From Flavobacteriales bacterium UBA1993 (GTDB lineage: Bacteria > Bacteroidota > Bacteroidia > Flavobacteriales_G > Salibacteraceae), in contig DDCZ01000048.1 in assembly GCA_002336485.1 (NCBI GenBank), positions 134,410 to 198,409 of the forward strand: a stretch of DNA of 64,000 nucleotides. Direction: 5' to 3'. How positions within the stretch are numbered: position 1 is the stretch's first letter; each line of letters begins with the position of its first letter. A program made the translations under genes and the position numbers. This document shows, piece after piece, positions 27,202 to 35,732 of this stretch. The notes under the pieces are model-generated. The model worked only from the letters and a program-made list of their open reading frames with translations. It was not told where the DNA came from and ran no database searches.

Positions 27202-28481
27202 GACATATTGTTCACGACTTCGATTAAACGATCAAGATCGGCTATCGAGGTGTAGACATTTGGCGTTACTCTTACGCCATCAATTCCTTCATGCGATATT
27301 GTAGTCGTATGAATACGGGCCTTTTTCCAAAGTTCGTCGTGAATATCTCGAGCTGTCTTGCCCTTGACGCTAAAAGTGGTGAGCGCTCCGCTAAATTCAG
27401 AATCTTCAGGGCACCAGAATTCTATGCCCGGAACTTCTTTAACCCGCTCAACCCAGTACTGCTTCAAAAAGTGTAGCCGCTTAAACTTTCGGTCCGCACC
27501 TATACTCGCATGAAAGTCAATCGCCTGCCCGATCGCCAACTCGGCAGGAACATCTCGCGTTCCTTGCATCTCAAACTTTCGCACGTCGCTGCTTTGTGGT
27601 TCAGGGCCTGGAAATAGCGCCCAATGTTCAGCTATTAATTCTTTTTTCATCCACAACATGCCTGTTCCAAACGGAGCGCAGAGCCATTTGTGAAGGCTGG
27701 TTCCGAAGTAGTCGCAATTTAAATCCGTGATTTTGAAATCAAGATGTGCAAAGCTGTGTGCGCCATCAACCACAACACGAATTCCTCTTTTTTGTGCTTC
27801 AGCAGCGATAGCAGCCACGGGCAATACCTGTCCTGTCCAATTCACTACGTGTTCGATTAGGACAACTTTTGTCTTTGAAGTGAATTGATCTGTATACGAT
27901 TTTACAATGGCCGAAACATCGGTAGATGGCATTGGTATTTTCGCTGTTTTACGAATCAGTCCTTCTCTCAATTCCCTCTGTTTCCAAGCTTGATTCATGT
28001 TTGGATAGATGAAATTGCTCGTGACAAATTCATCTCCAGCATTCATGTCTAACCCGAAAATGATCGTGTCAAGGGCCTCCGTTGTGTTTCTGTTGATTGC
28101 AATTTCTTCTGAATTTACTCCTGCCAAGTCTGCAAGCTTTTCGCGTATCGTTTCGCGCCCTTTTTCAAATACGCGCCACATATAGTATGAAGGTGCTTCA
28201 TTACTTAGTTCGGTAAACCGCTGAACAGCGTCTTGAACGGTTTTGGGATGTGGTGATACCCCACCATTGTTGAGGTTAATGATGTTTGAAGAAGTGGTGT
28301 AATTATGACGCACCCAACTCCAGAAGTCTTCGTTTTGCGCCAATTCGCTTGGGTCAGAATCTGGCATCAAATCCAGCATGCGTTGAGACTCTTGAGCAAA
28401 TCCACCGTCTATTAGTGGCCAGGCCCAAAAACCAGCCCCAAGGGTGCCAGCTTTTTTCAAAAACGATCTTCTATTATTCAC
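27198..28481 (-). CDS. exported class V aminotransferase-fold PLP enzyme
   Basis: A 427-residue fold-type I PLP enzyme resembling isopenicillin-N epimerase/cysteine desulfurase-like proteins. The PLP lysine lies in FGTSLHKWLCAPFGTGM, the cofactor-ring Asp in VVVDGAHSFAHLDF, and the N-terminal substrate loop in NLNNGGVSPHPKTV. The first 30 residues, NNRRSFLKKAGTLGAGFWAW, look like a twin-arginine (Tat) signal, so the folded, cofactor-loaded enzyme is probably exported. The start is GTG at 28481; the nearby ATG is out of frame. The 3' end overlaps the convergent T9SS cargo gene by 4 bp. Substrate unknown. Confidence 0.85.
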   Translation of the reverse strand: MNNRRSFLKKAGTLGAGFWAWPLIDGGFAQESQRMLDLMPDSDPSELAQNEDFWSWVRHNYTTSSNIINLNNGGVSPHPKTVQDAVQRFTELSNEAPSYYMWRVFEKGRETIREKLADLAGVNSEEIAINRNTTEALDTIIFGLDMNAGDEFVTSNFIYPNMNQAWKQRELREGLIRKTAKIPMPSTDVSAIVKSYTDQFTSKTKVVLIEHVVNWTGQVLPVAAIAAEAQKRGIRVVVDGAHSFAHLDFKITDLNCDYFGTSLHKWLCAPFGTGMLWMKKELIAEHWALFPGPEPQSSDVRKFEMQGTRDVPAELAIGQAIDFHASIGADRKFKRLHFLKQYWVERVKEVPGIEFWCPEDSEFSGALTTFSVKGKTARDIHDELWKKARIHTTTISHEGIDGVRVTPNVYTSIADLDRLIEVVNNMS

Positions 28482-28522
28482 TTCATCGGGTTTCGAACAA
28501 ATTAAGGACTTTTGGTCAGACT

Positions 28523-28951
28523 ATGAAATCTATCCTATTCGTGGCAATTCAGTTTATCCTATTGGTCGCCTTTTTGTTTACTGGCCCGGGACTCGTTGAT
28601 TCGTGGTGGATTTTGGGCCTGCAGGCTATTGCAATACTCATCGGGCTTTGGGCGCTTTATACGATGAAAATGCACCAATTCAGTGTTTTCCCCGAACCAA
28701 AAAACACGCTGAATATCTGTGATCAGGGCCCCTATCGATGGATTCGTCATCCTATGTATTCTGCCTTGCTGCTGCTCGCCTTGGGCTGGACGCTCGATCG
28801 ATTTGATCTTTTTCATGCCGGTATGTTTGCAGGCTTATTGCTAAACCAAATTTTGAAGCTTCAGTATGAGGAACGATTGCTGCTTCAAAAATTCAAGGAG
28901 TATTCAGGGTATATGGAAGGCACCAAGAGATTGATTCCCTTTGTCTACTGA
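28523..28951 (+). CDS. small membrane methyltransferase (ICMT/PEMT-like)
   Basis: A 142-residue protein with about four membrane helices, resembling the isoprenylcysteine carboxyl-methyltransferase/phospholipid methyltransferase superfamily. The SAM-binding signature is GPYRWIRHPMYSALLLLALG (about 72-91), followed by a short C-terminal YEERLLLQKFKEYSGYM with the family Glu pair. I choose ATG 28523, where the hydrophobic N-terminus begins; a longer open frame upstream runs antisense through the aminotransferase gene and has no such features. The substrate cannot be inferred. It overlaps the convergent WbqC gene by 7 bp. Confidence 0.8.
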   Translation: MKSILFVAIQFILLVAFLFTGPGLVDSWWILGLQAIAILIGLWALYTMKMHQFSVFPEPKNTLNICDQGPYRWIRHPMYSALLLLALGWTLDRFDLFHAGMFAGLLLNQILKLQYEERLLLQKFKEYSGYMEGTKRLIPFVY

Positions 28952-29526
28952 CCTATTAATCCTAGCGTACTTGGTCCTAGATTGAAGAGTGCGTCAAGCA
29001 CGCTCAGATTTGCGGTGAATGGATGACGATCTTCAAAGACTTGGATATACAGCTCTGCATTTATGAGCGGAAATTTTGACTTACGTAAATCGCCTCCATC
29101 AATATCTTCATAAGCTTCTGTAAGCTCTGAGGGCAGGTCAAGGCGAAGACAGTTTAATATTGCGTTGTGGATCTCGAGATTGAACTCAACAAGGCTTTTC
29201 GTTTTGTGTTTGTATAACTCAACAAATCGGTCTTCGTAATACTCGAAATATGGGCTTCTGCGGTATGCTGCTTCCAAGCCCTTCCAATGTTCCTTTTGCC
29301 AATTCTCTTCATAGCTGATTTCCACGGCATGCATAGGTTTTCTGTTGCCTGTTTTACGCGTTGGTATCACAAGTTTTTGCCTTCCGTTTGGACTGAGAAT
29401 CTCGAGTCTAGTCCGTGGCGATTGCTTTACATAGTGTTCATGCACCTCAAAAAGCGGGTTGGTTGCCTTCAGTAAGGTCTGGTAGTAGCCGATACTACCA
29501 CCATAGAATACCGGAAATACAGCCAT
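28945..29526 (-). CDS. WbqC family protein
   Basis: A 193-residue WbqC-like protein. Family motifs are VFYGGSIGYYQTLLKA near the N-terminus, LVIPTRKTGNRKPMHAVEI and WQKEHWKGLEAAYRRSPYFE in the middle. Members are found in O-antigen gene clusters and, in Bacteroidota, beside signal peptidase; the activity is not settled. The ATG overlaps the lepB stop by one base (TAATG), indicating translational coupling with lepB. Confidence 0.9.
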   Translation of the reverse strand: MAVFPVFYGGSIGYYQTLLKATNPLFEVHEHYVKQSPRTRLEILSPNGRQKLVIPTRKTGNRKPMHAVEISYEENWQKEHWKGLEAAYRRSPYFEYYEDRFVELYKHKTKSLVEFNLEIHNAILNCLRLDLPSELTEAYEDIDGGDLRKSKFPLINAELYIQVFEDRHPFTANLSVLDALFNLGPSTLGLIGQ

Positions 29527-31172
29527 TACTCAGGGATGCTGAACATTCGGTTAAAACGAAGTCCGCCGTCAAACAGAGTTTTTTCTGGGTCAATAGAAAG
29601 CCAGATGAAAGCGGCGCGACCTACAATGTGATTTTCGGGAACGAACCCCCAAAAGCGAGAATCTGCAGAGTTATGACGATTATCTCCCATCATGAAATAG
29701 TAGTCCATTTCAAAGGTGTAGGATGTTGTAGGCTCATCATCGACGAGGATTTGACCATTGACAACCCGCAGTTTGTGACCTTCATAGACTTCAATAATTC
29801 GCTCGTAAAATGAAAGGTTTGCAAGATTGAGTTCTACGGATTCACCCTTTACCGGAACTGATAGCGGCCCCCAATTGTCAACGCTCCAATCCGTCCCAGG
29901 TTGATTTGGGAATATGGATCCTTCAATTGAATTTTGCTTAAAGTGCATATTGATGTTCACTGCATCAACAGAATTATACCCATTCATGGTATTCTGACTT
30001 TCGAGCGTCATTGGAAGTTCATAGATATATGGCCCTGTATTGTTTAGTAAGCTCTGCCTAGGATCTGAATCCTGTAGATTTATATCCAAGTTGTCCTTAA
30101 TCATGTTTTGATTTAACAATGCACGGCTTTCGATTATGTAATTGTATTGAAACGCTGGCGGTATATAAGCCGTCTCGTCGTTGATGCTAAGCTTGGCATT
30201 CTCAATATAAATCTTGTCTCCTGGCACTGCCACACAGCGCTTAATATAGTGCTCTCGCTTATCCACTGGGCGCACCGTGATGTCGTATCCTTCTCGCACA
30301 ATTTTTTGAGACCTTGCCTCGGATATGCCCATTCGTTGAAACATTCCTAAGAGATTATTCGTGGCTTGTGTGTTCTGCTGCCCAGTTGGAATGCCTTTCC
30401 AGACATATTTACGCGCATTTTTCTCTCCATACAGAATGCTGTAATTTCTGATCAACTGATTGTAACTCATATTGCTCTGAAGTTCCACTGTCACGGTGTC
30501 TCCTTCGGGGTAGTTGAAAACCACAATATCGTTTCTATCTACCTCTCCAAATCCTGGTAATCGGCCGTATGGCAGTTTCATCCATTCTAAATAACTTGGT
30601 ATCTCGGTGCCGGGTAAAGTGTGATGCGCAAATGGAAAGCTGAGGGGCGTTTGAGGAATCTTTGGACCATATGCCATCTTACTCACGAAGAGGTAATCAC
30701 CAATGAGTAATGTCTTCTCCATAGAGGCGGTTGGGATGGTGAACGCTTCAAGGAAATATGTTCGGATTATGCTCGCCGCAATGACTGCAAAGACAATGGC
30801 ATCGCCCCATTCTCGGGCTGGAGACTTCTTCAGTTTAGATCGATCAACGGGACCAATAAATTTTATTTCACCCTTCCCCCAAACTGGAAACATTACGAAC
30901 GGGAAAAGAACGGCGAGGACTTGGTCTTGAAGCTCGCGTTTTCCAAATACTGTGGCCAAATTCGAATTAAAAACCATGAGCATAAGAACATTCACACCAG
31001 GGAAGATCAATAGTGTGGTCCACCACCATGGTTTCTGAGTGATTTTGGTGACAACATAAAAGTTGTAGAAAGGAATAAGTCCTTCCCAAGATTTTCTTCC
31101 GGCCTTTGGAAATAGGAAGAAAAATCCGGCCATGTAGCCAAGTGCGATAATGCTGTAGATCAGGATACTCAT
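29526..31172 (-). CDS. lepB: signal peptidase I (enlarged Bacteroidota form)
   Basis: LepB removes signal peptides from exported proteins at the outer face of the inner membrane. At 548 residues it is much longer than E. coli LepB (324): an N-terminal region with about three membrane helices (1-100) precedes the catalytic part, and long insertions lie on both sides of the Lys. The catalytic Ser is S150 in FTIPTASMEKTLLIGDYLFV and the general-base Lys is K311 in REHYIKRCVAVPGD. The closing box MMGDNRHNSADSRFWGFVP is intact. Bacteroidota LepB proteins commonly have this size. It lies downstream of dapB. Confidence 0.95.
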   Translation of the reverse strand: MSILIYSIIALGYMAGFFFLFPKAGRKSWEGLIPFYNFYVVTKITQKPWWWTTLLIFPGVNVLMLMVFNSNLATVFGKRELQDQVLAVLFPFVMFPVWGKGEIKFIGPVDRSKLKKSPAREWGDAIVFAVIAASIIRTYFLEAFTIPTASMEKTLLIGDYLFVSKMAYGPKIPQTPLSFPFAHHTLPGTEIPSYLEWMKLPYGRLPGFGEVDRNDIVVFNYPEGDTVTVELQSNMSYNQLIRNYSILYGEKNARKYVWKGIPTGQQNTQATNNLLGMFQRMGISEARSQKIVREGYDITVRPVDKREHYIKRCVAVPGDKIYIENAKLSINDETAYIPPAFQYNYIIESRALLNQNMIKDNLDINLQDSDPRQSLLNNTGPYIYELPMTLESQNTMNGYNSVDAVNINMHFKQNSIEGSIFPNQPGTDWSVDNWGPLSVPVKGESVELNLANLSFYERIIEVYEGHKLRVVNGQILVDDEPTTSYTFEMDYYFMMGDNRHNSADSRFWGFVPENHIVGRAAFIWLSIDPEKTLFDGGLRFNRMFSIPE

Positions 31173-31224
31173 AGTGATGTCTTATTTACAGGACGAAGAA
31201 ACAAACTTTAGAAAGGGTAGGGGG

Positions 31225-31251
31225 CAATTTTTGTTGAACGGACAAAAATTG
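31225..31251. promoter_or_regulatory. perfect 10-bp inverted repeat between dapB and lepB
   Basis: CAATTTTTGT and ACAAAAATTG flank a 7-nt spacer in the 103-bp gap between the end of dapB and the start of lepB. The A/T-rich arms without a GC stem are unlike a classic intrinsic terminator, so an operator or an RNA hairpin that separates the two halves of the operon is possible. Confidence 0.45.
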
Positions 31252-31275
31252 GTTTGTCGTGTTAAGAGATGTTAG

Positions 31276-31992
31276 TCAAAGTCGAAGCATATCGCTCATT
31301 GTGTAAAACCCTTTTTTACTTGAAAGAAACTCGGCTGCCAATATTGCCCCAAGGGCAAAACCATCTCTAGACTTGGCCTTATGACTCAATTCAATTTGAT
31401 CAACATTGCTGTCGAATCGAACAATGTGCGTGCCTTTCACATCTCCCTCACGCTGTGCGTCGATTGGAAGGTCTCCTTGGTCAACGCCTTCAGAAGTTAG
31501 TTTCCACGATCGGTAGTTAGGGTGAACATTAGTGATTTGTTCTGCAGTTGTTATGGCCGTTCCACTTGGTTCATCGAGCTTTTGCGTGTGGTGAATTTCA
31601 GTCATGGAGGCCGCGTAAGACGGGTGCTTCGACATTAAGGCCGCAAGGCGCTGGTTTATTTCCCAAAATAGGTTCACACCAATACTGAAGTTACTGGCCC
31701 AGAAAAATGAACCATTGTGTTTTGCAACCATTTCCTTAACCAGATCGATTTGGTCATACCAACCGGTTGTTCCAGTAACGATGGGAACTCCCAGCTTTAA
31801 TAATCGTTCATAGTTTTCTAGCGCAGAAGCAGGAGCCGTGAACTCGATAACTACATCGGCAGATTGAATTGTAGTCCATGCTGAATCTGACGAGTTTCTG
31901 TCCAGAATTGGACCAACCGAATGGCCCTTGTCTATGGCAATCTGCTCGATTGTCTTTCCCATTTTCCCATATCCAACTAACGCGATTTTCAT
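31276..31992 (-). CDS. dapB: 4-hydroxy-tetrahydrodipicolinate reductase
   Basis: DapB reduces 4-hydroxy-tetrahydrodipicolinate with NAD(P)H in the lysine/diaminopimelate pathway, feeding peptidoglycan synthesis. The 238-residue protein has the Rossmann start KIALVGYGKMGKTIE, VIEFTAPASALENYE, SNFSIGVNLFWEIN and the catalytic block TEIHHTQKLDEPSGTA with the active-site His-His and Lys. The length is slightly under the E. coli protein (273), as usual in Bacteroidota. It begins 1 nt after the DUF5683 stop, so the two are coupled. Confidence 0.95.
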   Translation of the reverse strand: MKIALVGYGKMGKTIEQIAIDKGHSVGPILDRNSSDSAWTTIQSADVVIEFTAPASALENYERLLKLGVPIVTGTTGWYDQIDLVKEMVAKHNGSFFWASNFSIGVNLFWEINQRLAALMSKHPSYAASMTEIHHTQKLDEPSGTAITTAEQITNVHPNYRSWKLTSEGVDQGDLPIDAQREGDVKGTHIVRFDSNVDQIELSHKAKSRDGFALGAILAAEFLSSKKGFYTMSDMLRL

Positions 31993-31993
31993 G

Positions 31994-32584
31994 CTAGAAT
32001 GTCAGTGATAATGAGACTCCCTGCGACAAACCGCCCGATGGGGAAAGCTGGAGTTTTGGTTGAATATTGAGACTTAAATCATCGTCTACATCAAAGTAAA
32101 ATAAATGAGCATCGACCGTGGCGTCTATAACTTGTAGTGCATAAACCGCGAAAATGGCAACGCCCGAATATTCGCTCCAAGTTTGGTATTGTTCAGCAGC
32201 GCTTTGAATATCTGTCAAGGTATAGCCTAGATCGTAGTATTCACTGAATTCACCGGTTGTGTTTTCAGAGTCTTGTGCATAGGCGGCTTTCAACTTGGCA
32301 TATTCGAGACGGTTTGATACGAAGAAGTATCCCGCTGTTCCTAGCGCTGCATATACGATTGGCACCTTCCATATTTTTTTATTGTACGCTTGGCCAAGTC
32401 CGGGAACGGCTAGGCTCAACAACGCCGCACGTTTCGGATTTCTTTCGGATGGTCGGTCAGATACTGCGGTGTCTTTGACGGTAGAAAGTGTGTCTGCCTC
32501 AGCCTTATGGGGGAGATTGGCCTTTTGGGCATTTCCGCTCAAGGATAAGATACATAGGACAACACATAGCACTGCTACTCGCAT
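31994..32584 (-). CDS. DUF5683 domain protein
   Basis: A 196-residue envelope protein. It has a signal peptide (VLCVVLCILSLSGNAQ), a low-complexity stretch with Thr/Asp, then the family core RNPKRAALLSLAVPGLGQAY followed by NKKIWKVPIVYAALG and at least one further hydrophobic helix (about 125-150), and a C-terminal stretch of beta character. The 'PGLGQ-Y-KK' block recurs in Bacteroidota proteins of this name. The function is unknown, but the place between parB and dapB is conserved in the phylum. Confidence 0.88.
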   Translation of the reverse strand: MRVAVLCVVLCILSLSGNAQKANLPHKAEADTLSTVKDTAVSDRPSERNPKRAALLSLAVPGLGQAYNKKIWKVPIVYAALGTAGYFFVSNRLEYAKLKAAYAQDSENTTGEFSEYYDLGYTLTDIQSAAEQYQTWSEYSGVAIFAVYALQVIDATVDAHLFYFDVDDDLSLNIQPKLQLSPSGGLSQGVSLSLTF

Positions 32585-32624
32585 ATTAATGGCAAAGTAA
32601 AGGCAATCGATCTAGAGAAAGGAA

Positions 32625-33539
32625 TTAGTAAGAATAATTTTGATTTGGATTTTGCAAAAGGGCAATCAGCCGGTTCAGATCATGCTCGTTTGTAAACTCG
32701 ATGCTGATCTTACCATTTCCCTTTGGTAAAAACTTCAAATCAACTTTGGCGTTAAGGTTGTGCGCTAGGTTTTGTCTCGCTGTGTTATAAAATTGCTTCT
32801 GAGACTCCACAATGGATGGATCAAGATTTACTTTTTTAGCCTTTCGGGCTAAATTCTCAACGTCGCGTACACTTAAGACCTCATTAATGATCCGCTCAAA
32901 TATCTCCAGTTGCTTTTGATGATCGTCGACTCCAATCAAAGCACGGGCATGGCCCATTGAAATATTCCCTTTCTGTAAGGCCATCTGAATTTCAGCAGGT
33001 AGCTTGAGTAAGCGTAAAAAGTTTGTGATATTAGATCGACTCTTACTGAGTTTCTCACTTAACCCTTCGTGCGTTAAATCGCATTCATCTATTAGGCGTT
33101 TATAGCTGATGGCAACTTCAATTGGGTTTAAATCCTCGCGCTGAATGTTTTCAACCAGCGCCATTTCAAGCATTGTTTGATCATTCGCCAAGCGCACATA
33201 GGCGGGGATTTCGGTTAATCCAGCAAGTTGCGAGGCTCTGAATCTGCGCTCTCCACTGATCAACTGAAACGTACCGTTTCCCATTTTTCGAACCGTAACC
33301 GGCTGAATTATTCCATGCTGTCGAATGCTCTCAGCAAGTTCGTCTAGCGCCGCGTTTTCAAATCGGGTTCTTGGTTGAAATGGATTCGCTTCAATAGATT
33401 CAAGACCGATGTTTGCGATGCTTCCAAGTACGGCCGACTCGCGTTCACCTTGAATTGACGCACCTGTGATGTCTGTTTCGGTATGCTCAAGTAGAGCACT
33501 TAGCCCTCTTCCGAGAGCGCTTTTTTTAGGACTCGCCAT
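32625..33539 (-). CDS. parB: chromosome partitioning protein ParB
   Basis: A 304-residue ParB/Spo0J-type CTPase and DNA-binding protein that loads at parS sites for chromosome segregation. The N-terminus has KKSALGRGLSALLEH, which binds ParA. The ParB/Srx domain has IEANPFQPRTRF and the CTP-binding SGERRFRASQLAGLTEIPAY, together with ENIQREDLNPIE. The helix-turn-helix core shows LSKSRSNITNFLRLLKLP and ISMGHARALIG. A C-terminal dimerisation segment follows. It overlaps parA by 14 bp. Confidence 0.95.
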   Translation of the reverse strand: MASPKKSALGRGLSALLEHTETDITGASIQGERESAVLGSIANIGLESIEANPFQPRTRFENAALDELAESIRQHGIIQPVTVRKMGNGTFQLISGERRFRASQLAGLTEIPAYVRLANDQTMLEMALVENIQREDLNPIEVAISYKRLIDECDLTHEGLSEKLSKSRSNITNFLRLLKLPAEIQMALQKGNISMGHARALIGVDDHQKQLEIFERIINEVLSVRDVENLARKAKKVNLDPSIVESQKQFYNTARQNLAHNLNAKVDLKFLPKGNGKISIEFTNEHDLNRLIALLQNPNQNYSY

Positions 33540-34344
33540 CGAACACCTCCACTATTTTATCTTTCTCGCTGATGCGGGTCATTTCGTTTTTCTGTAAAAT
33601 TTCTCTTGCGAGATTTAGATAATTCACCGCTCCTGTACTAGCCGCATCATGCATGATGATCGATTCGCCATGAGAAGGCGCTTCACCGAGGCGGGTGTTT
33701 CTGTGAATGATCGTATCGAATACCAATTGTTGGAAATGCATTTTCACTTCTTCAACCACTTGATTTGCAAGTCTTAGACGCTGATCGTACATCGTGAGAA
33801 GCATTCCTTCAATGCTTAGGTCAGGATTAATTCGAGATTGAACAATCTTGATCGTATTTAGCAGCTTTCCAAGTCCTTCTAATGCGAAATACTCACATTG
33901 AACGGGAACGATAACGCTGTCGGCCGCCGTAAGCGAGTTAATTGTAATGAGACCCAGTGATGGAGAACAATCGATGATAACAAAGTCATAATCATCTTTC
34001 ACCTTATTTAGCGCCATTCGCATCATGCGCTCACGGTTAGGTAAATTGATCATTTCTATTTCTGCACCGACTAAGTCGATGTGCGCAGGCATGATATCAA
34101 GATTAGGGTTCTTGGTATTCAGGATAATATCCTTGGGTTCTACCTGGTTTATTATGCATTCGTAAATGCTTGTGCGGACATTTCTTGGGTCAAATCCAAC
34201 TCCTGATGTGGCATTCGCCTGAGGATCTGCATCAACGATAAGCGTCTTCTTCTCCAACACTCCAAGGCTGGCTGCCAAGTTGATGCTGGTAGTGGTCTTA
34301 CCGACTCCACCTTTTTGATTTGCAATTGCTATGATTTTTCCCAT
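33526..34344 (-). CDS. parA: chromosome partitioning ATPase ParA
   Basis: A 272-residue ParA/Soj ATPase that drives segregation with ParB. The deviant Walker A KGGVGKTTTSINLAASLG (residues 11-28), the Walker A' VDADPQANATSG and the Walker B VIIDCSPSLGLIT are intact. The length is normal for the chromosomal class without an N-terminal DNA-binding domain. It follows the metallo-hydrolase gene by 6 bp and overlaps parB. Confidence 0.96.
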   Translation of the reverse strand: MGKIIAIANQKGGVGKTTTSINLAASLGVLEKKTLIVDADPQANATSGVGFDPRNVRTSIYECIINQVEPKDIILNTKNPNLDIMPAHIDLVGAEIEMINLPNRERMMRMALNKVKDDYDFVIIDCSPSLGLITINSLTAADSVIVPVQCEYFALEGLGKLLNTIKIVQSRINPDLSIEGMLLTMYDQRLRLANQVVEEVKMHFQQLVFDTIIHRNTRLGEAPSHGESIIMHDAASTGAVNYLNLAREILQKNEMTRISEKDKIVEVFDGES

Positions 34345-34350
34345 AATAGT

Positions 34351-35070
34351 TTAAAGTTCTTTTGTTTGACCAATTGTCATCAGCTCAATGTGTTGATCAT
34401 TCTGAGCAAACAAGTTTATAACGTCTTCGTGATTGACTTTAATGTACCCGAACGTATCGAAGTGCATTCCAATAACATTATCACATTCCACAAATTTTGC
34501 TGCCTTTGATGCGTCTTCTGGACCCATCGTAAAATTGTCGCCGATAGGCAAGATTGCAAGATCGACCTTGTATGATTCTGCGATCAACTTCATGTCGTAG
34601 GTCAGTGCAGTATCACCCGCATAATAGATTGTTTTACCGTCGGCCTCAATCACAAATCCACCTGGATTGCCACCATAAGTACCATCAGGTAGCACGCTTG
34701 AATGAACAGCAGTTACATACTTTACTCTTCCAAAGTCGAACGTCCATGAGCCACCGTGATTCATTGGATGGCCATTCTGGACACCCTTGGATTGGAACCA
34801 TGAGACAATTTCAAAATTGCTCACAACCGTAGCGTTTGTTGATTTTAATATTGCTTCCGCATCTGCTACATGGTCCTCATGTCCGTGCGAAACCAGGACG
34901 TAATCACACTGGATGTCATCCGTGTTGAGTTTTGAAACGAGGCTTTTATCCAACGTAGTAGCTCGGATTTCTTGAACAATTGAATTCGGGTTAACGAACG
35001 GATCGAACAGTATCTTGGCCGTGGATGTTTCCAGTAAAAAACAGGCGTGACCGAGATAGGTTAGTTGCAT
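34351..35070 (-). CDS. UPF0173-type metal-dependent hydrolase
   Basis: A 239-residue metallo-beta-lactamase-fold hydrolase of the UPF0173/YtkL group. The N-terminus has LTYLGHACFLLET and the metal site VSHGHEDHVADAEAIL; further ligands lie in YAGDTALTYDMKLI (Asp) and NVIGMHFDTFG (His). The substrate is not known for this family. It appears to head the minus-strand run that continues into parAB (6-bp gap). Confidence 0.88.
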   Translation of the reverse strand: MQLTYLGHACFLLETSTAKILFDPFVNPNSIVQEIRATTLDKSLVSKLNTDDIQCDYVLVSHGHEDHVADAEAILKSTNATVVSNFEIVSWFQSKGVQNGHPMNHGGSWTFDFGRVKYVTAVHSSVLPDGTYGGNPGGFVIEADGKTIYYAGDTALTYDMKLIAESYKVDLAILPIGDNFTMGPEDASKAAKFVECDNVIGMHFDTFGYIKVNHEDVINLFAQNDQHIELMTIGQTKEL

Positions 35071-35116
35071 TTAGATGTCTTTCTTTGCGACAATTCAAAA
35101 GTCTAATAAAACTAGC

Positions 35117-35134
35117 CGTGAAATCTCGTGAAAC
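35117..35134. other. degenerate parS-like half site
   Basis: Two CGTGAAA repeats spaced 10 bp apart lie upstream of the parA-containing operon. The second, with its flank TCtCGTGAAAC, matches the right half of the parS palindrome TGTTTCACGTGAAACA at 10 of 11 positions; the left half is not conserved. It may be a weak or decayed ParB site or coincidence. Confidence 0.25.
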
Positions 35135-35180
35135 CCCTGATTTTATTGGTCTTTTTTGAACAAAAAGCTGTGAACAAGGA

Positions 35181-35702
35181 ATGATTACAATAATTAGTGG
35201 GACCAATAGGTCGGGAAGCGTTACTCTAAGCGTATCCAGAAAAGTACTTGAGTTATTAACAAGCTCGGAGATAGATGCGCAACTTTTAGACCTCCAAAAA
35301 CTACCAAAAGACTTTGTGTTTAAGAATGATGTATTCGGCGATGCAGATCCGGGATTTTCGGCAATTGTCGATCAATTTGTGACTACTGCAGACCGATTTG
35401 TGTTTGTCATTCCCGAATACAACGGTGGATTTCCAGGAGTATGTAAAGCGTTTATTGATGCCATAGAACCAAAGAATTTTAAAGGAAAAAAAGCGGCCCT
35501 TATCGGCTTGTCGGCTGGGCGTGCAGGAAACCTTCGAGGTACGGATCAGCTCACGGGAGTTCTGAATTATCTTGATGTTTCTACCGTACCTAAACCAGTC
35601 AATATATTACATGTGGCCGGACAGTTAAATGAGGAAGGTCAGCTCACAGACGATCACACCGCGGAGGCAATTACGCGACTCTTAGAAAGGTTGTTGGACT
35701 AA
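35181..35702 (+). CDS. NADPH-dependent FMN reductase family protein
   Basis: A 173-residue flavodoxin-fold NAD(P)H:FMN oxidoreductase. The FMN-phosphate loop is SGTNRSGSVTLSVSRKV (6-22), the isoalloxazine loop PEYNGGFPGVCKAFIDAI, and a later GLSAGRAGNLRGTDQL segment completes the site. Members reduce quinones, azo compounds or free flavin; the substrate here is open. The gene diverges from the metallo-hydrolase over 110 bp and ends at a bidirectional terminator shared with lolA. Confidence 0.9.
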   Translation: MITIISGTNRSGSVTLSVSRKVLELLTSSEIDAQLLDLQKLPKDFVFKNDVFGDADPGFSAIVDQFVTTADRFVFVIPEYNGGFPGVCKAFIDAIEPKNFKGKKAALIGLSAGRAGNLRGTDQLTGVLNYLDVSTVPKPVNILHVAGQLNEEGQLTDDHTAEAITRLLERLLD

Positions 35703-35732
35703 AAAAAAAGGCCCAATGAAGGGCCGATTTTA
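35703..35732. terminator. bidirectional intrinsic terminator
   Basis: A run of A (35701-35709), a GGCCC-aatgaa-GGGCC hairpin (35710-35725) and a short T-rich tail lie between the convergent FMN reductase and lolA genes. On each strand the stem is followed by a U-rich tract, the form expected for a terminator working in both directions. Confidence 0.7.

Noticed and set aside
28286..28522. N-terminal extension of the small membrane methyltransferase
   Set aside because: The extra 79 codons run antisense through the aminotransferase gene and have no signal or family similarity; the hydrophobic family N-terminus begins at ATG 28523.
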